NCBI GenBank assembly: GCA_013044415.1
Contig: JABEUO010000224.1
Span: 1 to 14,476, forward strand
Direction of reading: 5' to 3'
DNA length: 14,476 nt
DNA from: Acidimicrobiaceae bacterium
GTDB lineage: Bacteria > Actinomycetota > Acidimicrobiia > Acidimicrobiales > Acidimicrobiaceae
The position numbers and the translations under genes were made by a program. Positions 8,223 to 14,476 of this stretch are shown here, piece by piece (position 1 is the first letter of the stretch; every line of letters begins with the position of its first letter). The notes below the pieces were generated by a model that was not told the DNA's origin, did not search any database, and worked only from the letters and a program-made list of their open reading frames with translations.

Positions 8223-9458
8223 TCAATCGCCTCGCAAGGCATCTATCGGTGCGAGCCTCGCCGCCCTAGAGGCTGGATAAACACCAAATGTCAGCCCAAT
8301 ACCCGCAGCGACCACCACTGCCCCAATAATCGCTGGAACCGAAAGGGCCACGGGATTCGAGGTGAGCTTCGGCACGATAAGTGATGCCCCTATTCCCAGA
8401 ACTACACCCAATATCCCCCCAGCCAAGCCAAGAAGGAGCGCTTCGGTCAAAAACTGCCTCAAAATCGCCCTCGGTGTTGCTCCAAGCGCCTTGCGCAGAC
8501 CGATCTCGGCAATTCTCTCGGTTACCGAAACCAACATGATATTCATGACACCGATACCGCCAACCAATAGAGACACAGCCGCAATGCCGGTTAGCAAAAA
8601 GGTCAGAGTCTTCGAGACGCTGGTAGCGGTAGTAAGGAGTTGAGTCTCTGGAGTAATCGTGAAGTCTGCTGCCGAAGGGGTAGTTATCTGATGAGCCTGG
8701 AGTAGCAGAGCATTAGCCTCCTGATAGGCAGCGCTTATTGAGTTTTGTGACTTTGCTTGCAGGAGTATTTGATCCACCGAAGTTCCACTTCTCCCACCTA
8801 CGAGCAGCGACTGGGCGGTCGTAATCGGAACAATGACCTGATCGTCCTGGTTGGTTGTGGCCGAGGAACCCGCAGATGCAAGAAGCCCGATGACCGAAAA
8901 AGATGACCCGTTAATATTGATCGTCTGACCCACCGGATTCTGGCCCGGGAACAGTTCAGCCGAAACCTCGGTGCCCAAAATCGCCACCTCATTGGCAGAA
9001 GTCACGTCGGCACTGGTAATAAAGCTCCCAAAGGAGATCTGACGACTACGAATACCAAGGTAGGGAGGTGTTGTTCCGATGACCGGCGCACTCCAAGTGT
9101 TTCCACCGGCGGACATAGCTTCATTCTTCTGGACCACCGGTGCTACTGCAGAAATGTCAGGAGCGTCTAAATGTGAAGCCAGGGCCGTTGCGTCTGCGAG
9201 GGTGAGAGTTGAAGCCGATCCCAGGCCACCTCGGACTCCGCCAGTGCCCGTAGAGCTACCAGGCGAAACTACCAATAAGTTACTTCCTAGTGAGGAGACG
9301 GCGGCTGTAACCTTAGCTTGGGATCCCTCGCCTAGCCCAACTGTGATAATTACGGCTGCGATACCGATTAATATCCCTAGCACCGTTAGTAGTGACCTTG
9401 ACCGATGGGTTGCAATCGCTTCGATCGATGCCCTAAGGGTCTCTCTAAGGCTCATCAT
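8223..9458 (-). CDS. MacB/FtsX-type ABC transporter permease
   Basis: A 411-residue permease of the MacB type that forms the membrane part of a mechanotransmission ABC pump. TM1 is at about residues 21-42. A large extracytoplasmic MacB periplasmic core domain follows (43-283), including the typical LGSNLLVVSPG segment near 57-67. TM2 (284-311), TM3 (337-361) and TM4 (373-394) form the FtsX domain. The cytoplasmic coupling segment SVTERIAEIGLRKALGA (about 311-327) and the C-terminal APIDALRG are canonical. Unlike E. coli MacB, the ATPase is encoded separately. The ATG at 9458 overlaps the ATPase stop as ATGA, indicating translational coupling; a second ATG follows at 9455. The protein contains no cysteine, unlike the adaptor and lipoprotein of the same operon. 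Substrate unknown. Confidence 0.95.
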   Translation of the reverse strand: MMSLRETLRASIEAIATHRSRSLLTVLGILIGIAAVIITVGLGEGSQAKVTAAVSSLGSNLLVVSPGSSTGTGGVRGGLGSASTLTLADATALASHLDAPDISAVAPVVQKNEAMSAGGNTWSAPVIGTTPPYLGIRSRQISFGSFITSADVTSANEVAILGTEVSAELFPGQNPVGQTININGSSFSVIGLLASAGSSATTNQDDQVIVPITTAQSLLVGGRSGTSVDQILLQAKSQNSISAAYQEANALLLQAHQITTPSAADFTITPETQLLTTATSVSKTLTFLLTGIAAVSLLVGGIGVMNIMLVSVTERIAEIGLRKALGATPRAILRQFLTEALLLGLAGGILGVVLGIGASLIVPKLTSNPVALSVPAIIGAVVVAAGIGLTFGVYPASRAARLAPIDALRGD

Positions 9459-10291
9459 CTGTGACCCGCCGATCCACCCGATGGCTCGGATCCATCCTGG
9501 GGCTGCTCAGTTAGAGTGGCTCCGGCAAAAGTAGTTCCTGTACCTACAAAAATGAGCTCAGGTGGGCCGTCACCTACCACTACCCCATCGCGCATCCTCA
9601 CCACTCGAGAGGCAACTTTTGCTACGTCTGGTTCATGGGTAATCAAGACTACCGTGCGCCCAGCGCGATGAAACTCCCCAAACCAACCGAGCACCTCCTC
9701 AGACGATGCCGAGTCGAGATTCCCCGTTGGTTCATCCGCCAATATGACGGTAGGATCGGTGACTAAAGCCCTGGCGATAGCGACCCGCTGCTGTTGGCCA
9801 CCGGAGAGCTGAGTCGGTCGGTGGTGCATCCGATCCGCGAGACCAACACGGCGAAGTGCCTCTATCGCTCGAACCCTCCTGTCAGTTGGATTCAAGCCTG
9901 CATAGACCAGAGGTAGTTCGACGTTACTCACTGCGGTCAAATGTCGAAGCAGGTGAAACTGCTGAAATACGAAACCGATGTACCGATTACGAATCCTCGC
10001 TAGCTCGGCTTCATCCAGATTAGAAACGTCCCTCCCAGCGAGCCTATACCTCCCCGAGGTCGGGGTGTCGAGACATCCGATGATATGCATCAAGGTCGAC
10101 TTACCGGATCCTGATGGGGCCATTACCGATAGAAACTCACCTTCCTCGACAACTAGATCCAACCCACGAATAGCCTCGACCGCCGCTTCGCCAGTGCCGT
10201 AGGTTTTGCGCAGCTCAGAAATTTCTATCACGGGGACCGTTCTTCGCCCATCTCTACCCTGTTCAACTGGGGAATCTTGGCTCACTGTCAT
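9455..10291 (-). CDS. MacB/LolD-type ABC transporter ATPase
   Basis: A 278-residue ATP-binding subunit that drives the adjacent permease from the cytoplasmic side. All nucleotide-binding motifs are present: Walker A APSGSGKST (58-66), Q-loop glutamine near 110-111, signature LSGGQQQR (162-169), Walker B VILADEP with catalytic Glu187, and switch His219. Walker A begins with Ala instead of the more common Gly, which should not affect function. The ATPase core ends near residue 245. An extra tail of about 30 residues, rich in Gly, Thr, Ser and Gln, follows. A short N-terminal extension of about 20 residues precedes the first strand. The start ATG overlaps the adaptor stop codon as ATGA and the end overlaps the permease start, so the three are almost certainly co-translated. 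Confidence 0.96.
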   Translation of the reverse strand: MTVSQDSPVEQGRDGRRTVPVIEISELRKTYGTGEAAVEAIRGLDLVVEEGEFLSVMAPSGSGKSTLMHIIGCLDTPTSGRYRLAGRDVSNLDEAELARIRNRYIGFVFQQFHLLRHLTAVSNVELPLVYAGLNPTDRRVRAIEALRRVGLADRMHHRPTQLSGGQQQRVAIARALVTDPTVILADEPTGNLDSASSEEVLGWFGEFHRAGRTVVLITHEPDVAKVASRVVRMRDGVVVGDGPPELIFVGTGTTFAGATLTEQPQDGSEPSGGSAGHR

Positions 10292-12327
10292 CCACCCACG
10301 ATCGCCCGGCGGACAAAGCCTCCGCCACCACCAAGGCCCTTGCCACCGAAGCCACCACCGAACCCGCCAGGACTAGATGGAATTGCGAGGGCTCGATTTG
10401 CCAAGACGACGCTCTCGCCCAACTTCAAGCCCGAAAGAACCTGAGTGTATTGGGCGTCCGCAGCACCAACGGATACTATTACCCTCTTCTCTTTGTTGGC
10501 ACTCTTTACCAGAACGTAGCTGAGGGAACCTACGGTATGAACGGCGCTTGTAGGAACGCTCAGCACGTTAGTGGCCTGCTTCACGATCAATGCGACTTGG
10601 GCGGACGCTCCGGCGAACAGCTGAGGTGCTTTGCTAGTCACCTTGACCCCCGAATAGAGATTCGGGTTGGCGTCGGTGATTGAAACAACTATCGGATAGC
10701 TGGCAACGCCAGAAGTTATCGTCGCTTGAGGGGTGATTTGGGTTACGGTACCGTATACCGGAGTTGTTGCTCCCGCTGGAACGATCGTAGCCTGCTCCCC
10801 GAGCTGGACTTGGGATATCTGGGCGTCACTTACCGAGCCCTGCACCTCGTAGCCACCAGGGGAACTCAGTATTATCGCCCCGGTGGGTCCGGTTGAACTT
10901 GCGGAGGCTGAAGTACCAGCCGACCCGCTTAGACCCACGGTTATATTGATCTGATCTACAACCCCGGAGATAGGCGCAACGATTTCTGCCTGGGCCAAGG
11001 AGGCCTGGTCGGTAGCTAGAGTCGCTTGATCATTGGCCACTTGCGCTTCGTCCGCCGAGATAGCTGACTGCGACTGCTGGACCGCCTGGGTGTTCTTTGC
11101 CTGAGTCGACGGTATCTGAGACTGTGCGGTCGCAAGCTGGTACTGGTCTGAGGTTACCACTTGAGTCTGAGAAGTCACCGCCGACTGTGCCTGACTGCAC
11201 TCAGAAGAGGATGGATCTGCGCTACAACCACCAGATGCGATCGCTTTGTCGAGGTTCAAGGTCGTCTGGTCGGTAGCTAGTTTTTGGGTAGCGTCGGTAA
11301 CTGCAAGTTGGGCTTGCGCTAATGAAACTGCGTTTTGGGCTTCGGTATCGGTGAGGGCGGTCTGAGCATTTGAAAGCGAAGTGGAAGCCGAAGACACCTG
11401 GCCTTGGGCAGCAGTGACAGCTTGTGATTCTTGCGTACAAGAAGTTGCACCGGTTCCTGTACTTCCTGAAGTGCACGCATTCAGCGCTGAGTTAGCTGCG
11501 CCTAGTGAAGCAACCGCGTTATTGTAACTAGTCTGGTCCTGAGCAATAGCTGCGTTCGCTGAATCGACCGACTGGGTATTTTTCGCCTGGGTAGCGGTCA
11601 CAGACTCCTGGTCCGATGCAAGATTCTGTTGATCGGTCTGAACGGTAGCTTGCGCCGAAGTGAAAGCCTGCTGTGCGGAAACGCACTCAGACGACGAGGC
11701 GTCGGCCTGGCACCAGTTGTTCGCTATCGCTTGGTCTAAGGTCAATGTGCTCTGGTCAGTAGCTAGCTTTGCACTGTCCTGTTGCACCGTCAGCTGAGTC
11801 TGGGAAAGGCCGTCGCTGTTGGACTGTTCGGTGAGGGGTAGTGCCCCTTCGGCACTTGCGAGATTGGCCCTGGCGGCACTTAGGGTGGTCTCAGCCTGGG
11901 CGATCTGGTCGTTCAAAGTCGTGGTATCAAGGGTTGCCAAGACCGTGCCAGCTACTACTTTTTGTCCTGATATGACGTTAATCTTGCTTACAATACCAGT
12001 CGTACCAAATAGTAGACCTAAGTCGGTCTGAGGCTCGAGAGTCCCAGTAATTGAGATCTCCTGCCTAATAGTAGCCAGGCTTACGGGTTCGGTGACCAGG
12101 GCGGCACTAGACCTGGGCTTCGTCTCATAGTAGGCGTAAACGGACCCGCCGATTAAAGCAACTACCACAAGCCCGGATATGACCCGGTGACCGGCTATTC
12201 CCCTTCGGACTCGAGAAAGTCTGGAACGAACCGACCTATTGCGGGTCCCCGAAATTTCAGCTTCTCTCTCCTCGCCTGATCCGCCGAAGCCGGCTGGATA
12301 TCCACCTGAATCATCAACCTGGGCCAT
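10288..12327 (-). CDS. Very long HlyD/MacA-type membrane-fusion adaptor
   Basis: A 679-residue adaptor for the ABC pump encoded next to it. A cytoplasmic, Arg-rich N-terminus of about 48 residues leads into a single anchor helix (about 49-68). The lipoyl domain is split into two halves (about 95-134 and 447-468), followed by beta-barrel and membrane-proximal domains and a Gly-rich tail (652-679, with GGGFVRR). Between the lipoyl halves lies a helical insert of about 310 residues, far longer than in E. coli MacA. It has tip motifs TEQSN, TQAKN, TEAQN and TQAKN starting at 166, 246, 328 and 408, and three cysteine-bracketed loops: C206/C215, C285/C297 and C368/C377. These are the protein's only cysteines. 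I chose ATG 12327 because AAGAGG lies about 5 bases upstream; an in-frame TTG at 12363 would add 12 residues but has no such site. The stop overlaps the ATPase start. Confidence 0.9.
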   Translation of the reverse strand: MAQVDDSGGYPAGFGGSGEEREAEISGTRNRSVRSRLSRVRRGIAGHRVISGLVVVALIGGSVYAYYETKPRSSAALVTEPVSLATIRQEISITGTLEPQTDLGLLFGTTGIVSKINVISGQKVVAGTVLATLDTTTLNDQIAQAETTLSAARANLASAEGALPLTEQSNSDGLSQTQLTVQQDSAKLATDQSTLTLDQAIANNWCQADASSSECVSAQQAFTSAQATVQTDQQNLASDQESVTATQAKNTQSVDSANAAIAQDQTSYNNAVASLGAANSALNACTSGSTGTGATSCTQESQAVTAAQGQVSSASTSLSNAQTALTDTEAQNAVSLAQAQLAVTDATQKLATDQTTLNLDKAIASGGCSADPSSSECSQAQSAVTSQTQVVTSDQYQLATAQSQIPSTQAKNTQAVQQSQSAISADEAQVANDQATLATDQASLAQAEIVAPISGVVDQINITVGLSGSAGTSASASSTGPTGAIILSSPGGYEVQGSVSDAQISQVQLGEQATIVPAGATTPVYGTVTQITPQATITSGVASYPIVVSITDANPNLYSGVKVTSKAPQLFAGASAQVALIVKQATNVLSVPTSAVHTVGSLSYVLVKSANKEKRVIVSVGAADAQYTQVLSGLKLGESVVLANRALAIPSSPGGFGGGFGGKGLGGGGGFVRRAIVGG
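11020..11322 (-). repeat. Internal duplication of the adaptor, second copy
   Basis: Encodes adaptor residues 336-436. It matches the first copy 162 residues earlier, for example KLATDQTTLNLDKAIA here against KLATDQSTLTLDQAIA there. The cysteine loop ending PSSSEC and the turn TQAKNTQ fall at the same offset. Confidence 0.75.
11506..11808 (-). repeat. Internal duplication of the adaptor, first copy
   Basis: Encodes adaptor residues 174-274: helix, cysteine loop 1 (11683-11712), helix, the TQAKN turn (11578-11592) and the next helix. It is the partner of the copy at 11020-11322. A more diverged hairpin with cysteine loop 2 (11437-11475) lies between them. Confidence 0.75.
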
Positions 12328-12332
12328 CAAAT

Positions 12333-12338
12333 CCTCTT
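12333..12338 (-). promoter_or_regulatory. Ribosome binding site of the adaptor gene
   Basis: On the minus strand AAGAGG precedes the ATG at 12327 by 5 bases. This decides the start in favour of the ATG over the upstream in-frame TTG at 12363. Confidence 0.6.
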
Positions 12339-12437
12339 GGCGAAATCGAGGTCGGCTAGCCAATTGGAGGTTAAAGCTAGCGGCAATCGCTCAGTTAGTT
12401 CGAAGGCTTTATCTACGGACAAATGGAAACTAGCTCT

Positions 12438-12465
12438 ATTAAAAACTTCTACTTTCACGAGCCAA
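12438..12465 (-). promoter_or_regulatory. Possible promoter of the pump operon
   Basis: On the minus strand TTGGCT (12465-12460) and TTTAAT (12443-12438) are 16 bases apart, four and five matches to the -35 and -10 consensus. The leader to the adaptor ATG would be about 100 bases. The -10 lacks the usual A at position 2, so this is tentative. Confidence 0.3.
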
Positions 12466-12800
12466 AGCATAGAAAAGACCCCATTAACATTGGGTGTGTC
12501 TAATGTATGAGGCCCCACACAATTGAACCCGACTCTCCACTGGATCATTAGCCTCGAAGCGATGGGGGCGATGAGGGGTGGAGAAAGAACCTTTAAGTGT
12601 GAAACCACAAGTTCTCTGCGCCCGAGGCGCCGTGACCCGTCTACTTTACGCTTCTGCTGCGACTGTCCCATTGCTATGGGGCCGACATGCAGCCGGACGC
12701 TCCTAATACCCTTCCCCGCCATTTCGTCTGATCATGGAGACGTCGTGTTGAACCCCTGTTTTGCCGTAACTTCCCACCCGATAATAATGAAGGCGGAATT

Positions 12801-13493
12801 ATGAAACTCCTGGTAGTAGAGGATGAAAGCAAGATGTTGGAACTGCTAAGCCGTGGCCTCAGCGAAGCAGGTTTCGAGGTTGACGTCGCGTCCGATGGCG
12901 CCGCTGGCCTTCAAATGGCGCTGACCAACTCCTACAATCTCATGGTCCTCGATGTCATGCTCCCGTTTATAGATGGATTCGAGGTCTGCCGTCAGATCCG
13001 AAAGCAGGGAAAGACCACCTCTATCCTGATGCTGACCGCCAAGTACGAAATTGATAGCCGCATTTTAGGACTCGACTCTGGCGCAGATGACTATATGGTC
13101 AAGCCGTTCAGCTTTGCCGAACTACTCGCCCGACTACGTGCACTGGTTCGTCGCGGAACCCAGAATTGGCCGCGCTACATCGAAAAAAATGGGGTCAGGA
13201 TAGACGTGCTGAACAGAAAAGTGAGCTACTCCTCTACCGACGTCGTCCTAACGGCAACCGAATTTGACCTCTTTAAGTGTCTATTCGAAAAGAGTGACGC
13301 CGCTATATCTCGTGCCAGAATTCTCGAGGAGGTTTGGGAGTTCCCCTTCAATGGGTCCTCAAACATCGTAGATCAGTACGTCGGGTACTTGCGAAAGAAA
13401 CTGACGCCCCTCTCAAATGTTGTAAGTATTGAAACGGTCCGAACCCTCGGCTACAGAATGGTCTTTAACCCCATCGAAAGAGGTACGAAGTGA
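12801..13493 (+). CDS. OmpR/PhoB-family response regulator
   Basis: A 230-residue two-component response regulator. The receiver domain (about 1-118) has the acidic pair E7/D8, the phosphoacceptor Asp51 in VLDVMLP, Thr79 in LTA and Lys101 in KPF. A winged-helix DNA-binding domain of the OmpR type follows (about 126-224), with the LTATEFDLFKCLF helix and the C-terminal hairpin ETVRTLGYRM. It should act as a phosphorylation-controlled transcription factor, with the kinase encoded downstream as partner. AAGGCGGA ends 3 bases before the ATG at 12801. The stop overlaps the GTG of the next small ORF as GTGA. The gene is divergent from the pump operon, so regulation of that operon is likely but inferred. 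Confidence 0.96.
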   Translation: MKLLVVEDESKMLELLSRGLSEAGFEVDVASDGAAGLQMALTNSYNLMVLDVMLPFIDGFEVCRQIRKQGKTTSILMLTAKYEIDSRILGLDSGADDYMVKPFSFAELLARLRALVRRGTQNWPRYIEKNGVRIDVLNRKVSYSSTDVVLTATEFDLFKCLFEKSDAAISRARILEEVWEFPFNGSSNIVDQYVGYLRKKLTPLSNVVSIETVRTLGYRMVFNPIERGTK

Positions 13494-13753
13494 TCAGAAT
13501 CACCCTTAGATTCCCCTTCCCCGAGCCGGAAAGGATGCCCTCAATCCTTCGCATTCTTTCAATTCAGCCAACGGAATCGCTCGAGACCAGCCATTTACCC
13601 AAAAACCATCCACTTTGTGCTGGTGGATGTGGTCGTTTAGCCTTGGTCGTCGGTGGGGTATCGGGTTTTCAGTACGGAAAAGTGGTAATCGATTATCGAA
13701 AATACGAACGAGTGGCTCAATCAGCCACCATTGCCAAGAAGCTAGTTAGCTAA
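13490..13753 (+). CDS. Small 87-codon ORF between regulator and kinase
   Basis: I do not recognise this ORF. It would start at GTG 13490, overlapping the response regulator stop as GTGA, and ends with TAA 3 bases before the kinase ATG, so its position fits a coupled operon gene. An internal ATG at 13535 is an alternative start. The product has a short hydrophobic Gly-rich stretch (LALVVGGVSGF, about residues 50-60) preceded by CAGGC with two cysteines, and a basic, tyrosine-containing C-terminal part. It is in the same frame as the kinase, from which only the TAA separates it. It could be a small accessory membrane protein, a remnant of a kinase N-terminal extension, or chance. Confidence 0.45.
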   Translation: MIRITLRFPFPEPERMPSILRILSIQPTESLETSHLPKNHPLCAGGCGRLALVVGGVSGFQYGKVVIDYRKYERVAQSATIAKKLVS

Positions 13754-13756
13754 AAG

Positions 13757-14476
13757 ATGAAGATAAGAACTCGTTTGACCCTGTTGCTCGTAGTGGCAAC
13801 TTCGATCATCTTCGGTGTAAGTGCATTCTTGATGGTTCAGCTCCTAACTCGAAACCTATACGCTACCCTCGACAAGAGCCTCGTAAACCGAGTCCACTTT
13901 CTCACCACAACTCTTACCGAAAAGGAGCATGGAGTCTCCACACGGCCAACACCTCTCGACCGACCGCTCACCCTCGGAGGAACCCGAATCATTCCCTTAG
14001 TCCAACTCGTCTCTAACCAAAATCGAGTCGTTGCCAGCTTTCCAACCGGATCTAGTACTCCGCTTTTACCCTCCACCACCGTTTCACAAGCAGCTCGCCA
14101 TGCCGTCTTCCTAAATGCAACTCCAAAGGGCTACTCCGGAGAATACCGTTTCCTGCTGGAACCTTCCTCATTGGAACCGAACAGGATCCTCGTCATAGCG
14201 AGGCCAATGGGCGCCGATGCCGAGACCATAGGGCGACTGAAAGAGTTTCTATGGCTAGGTTGGTTGCTGATCATGTTGCTCGCCGCCTTCGCCGGGAATA
14301 TCCTCTCTAGAAAGGCATTGGCTCCCATAGAGCACATCCGACAACAGGCCGAATCCATTGATGCAGGGACTGAAAACATAGAACTGGAAATACCAAATAC
14401 CGCCGATGAAGTCGAGGCACTCGGCAAAACGATGAATGCCCTTCTCCTGAGATTGCACAAGGTGTTTTCGGAGCAG
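13757..14476 (+). CDS. Sensor histidine kinase, N-terminal part (cut by window end)
   Basis: The first 240 codons of a membrane sensor kinase, open to the last base of the window. Residues 7-30 form TM1 (LTLLLVVATSIIFGVSAFLMV). An extracytoplasmic sensor region of about 130 residues follows, with no recognised domain. TM2 is at about 164-181 (WLGWLLIMLLAAFAG). A HAMP linker (about 182-235) has the typical ALAPIEHIR and DEVEALGKTMNALL segments. The final residues, LHKVFSEQ, lead into the dimerisation helix; the H-box and ATPase domain must lie beyond the window. The ATG is 3 bases after the stop of the 87-codon ORF; only a weak AAAAG precedes it, so coupling to upstream translation is likely. 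It is the expected partner of the response regulator upstream. Confidence 0.92.
   Translation, partial: MKIRTRLTLLLVVATSIIFGVSAFLMVQLLTRNLYATLDKSLVNRVHFLTTTLTEKEHGVSTRPTPLDRPLTLGGTRIIPLVQLVSNQNRVVASFPTGSSTPLLPSTTVSQAARHAVFLNATPKGYSGEYRFLLEPSSLEPNRILVIARPMGADAETIGRLKEFLWLGWLLIMLLAAFAGNILSRKALAPIEHIRQQAESIDAGTENIELEIPNTADEVEALGKTMNALLLRLHKVFSEQ

Larger units (their letters stand above)
12328..12800. other. Divergent control region between pump operon and two-component system
   Basis: About 470 bases separate the two outward-reading transcripts. ORFs that cover it on both strands (12327-12722 minus, 12523-12804 plus) have no recognisable content and run into the true starts. The region should hold both promoters and any operator for the response regulator. 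I could not pick out a clear pair of direct repeats. Just before the response regulator gene, TTGCCG (12761-12766) and AATAAT (12783-12788) are 16 bases apart, but this would give an almost leaderless transcript, at odds with the purine-rich site at 12790-12797. Confidence 0.5.

Noticed and set aside
12327..12722. 131-codon minus-strand ORF upstream of the adaptor
   Set aside because: It is out of frame with the adaptor, overlaps its start, has no recognisable domain and covers the region where promoters are expected.

Overview
The window looks like part of a bacterial chromosome of roughly balanced base composition. My best guess is a monoderm, actinobacterium-like organism. The reasons are a start codon with a -10-like box just upstream and no ribosome binding site, a MacAB-like pump whose adaptor is membrane-anchored with no outer-membrane partner gene beside it, and a lipoprotein with a classical lipobox. 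A middle-GC lineage such as the Acidimicrobiia would fit. This is inference from style, since no rRNA or other marker gene is present.

Layout from left to right. (1) 86-2254, minus: an S9 dipeptidyl-peptidase-IV-like serine peptidase. (2) 2255-3018: about 760 bases with no gene I can support. (3) 3019-3978, plus: a ten-helix EamA/DMT-family transporter with an uncertain non-ATG start. (4) 3979-4453: non-coding, with a 15-bp tandem duplication. (5) 4454-5119, plus: an unrecognised six-helix membrane protein. (6) 5242-7089, plus: a class I polyhydroxyalkanoate synthase (PhaC) with a good sigma-A-type promoter just upstream. (7) 7090-7354: a convergent gap holding five copies of an 11-bp repeat. 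(8) 7355-12327, minus: a tight four-gene block reading right to left, made of a very long HlyD/MacA-type adaptor, a MacB-type ATPase, a MacB/FtsX-type permease and a lipoprotein. (9) 12801-14476, plus: a divergently transcribed two-component system, made of an OmpR-type response regulator, a small 87-codon ORF and a histidine kinase cut off by the window edge just before its H-box.

The pump block is the most interesting part. The ATPase and permease overlap their upstream neighbours by ATGA, so the adaptor, ATPase and permease are probably translated as one unit. The adaptor is about 679 residues, against about 370 for E. coli MacA. Its extra length is an approximately 80-residue periodic helical array: four hairpins whose tips carry a T-x-x-x-N signature at residues 166, 246, 328 and 408, joined at their other end by three loops each bracketed by two cysteines. 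The lipoprotein downstream is also a two-fold repeat, each half carrying a cysteine pair 28 residues apart. Both exported proteins carry a glycine-rich segment ending in a GGGF-x-RR motif. The divergent sensor kinase and response regulator are natural candidates for controlling this pump. Its substrate cannot be read from the sequence.
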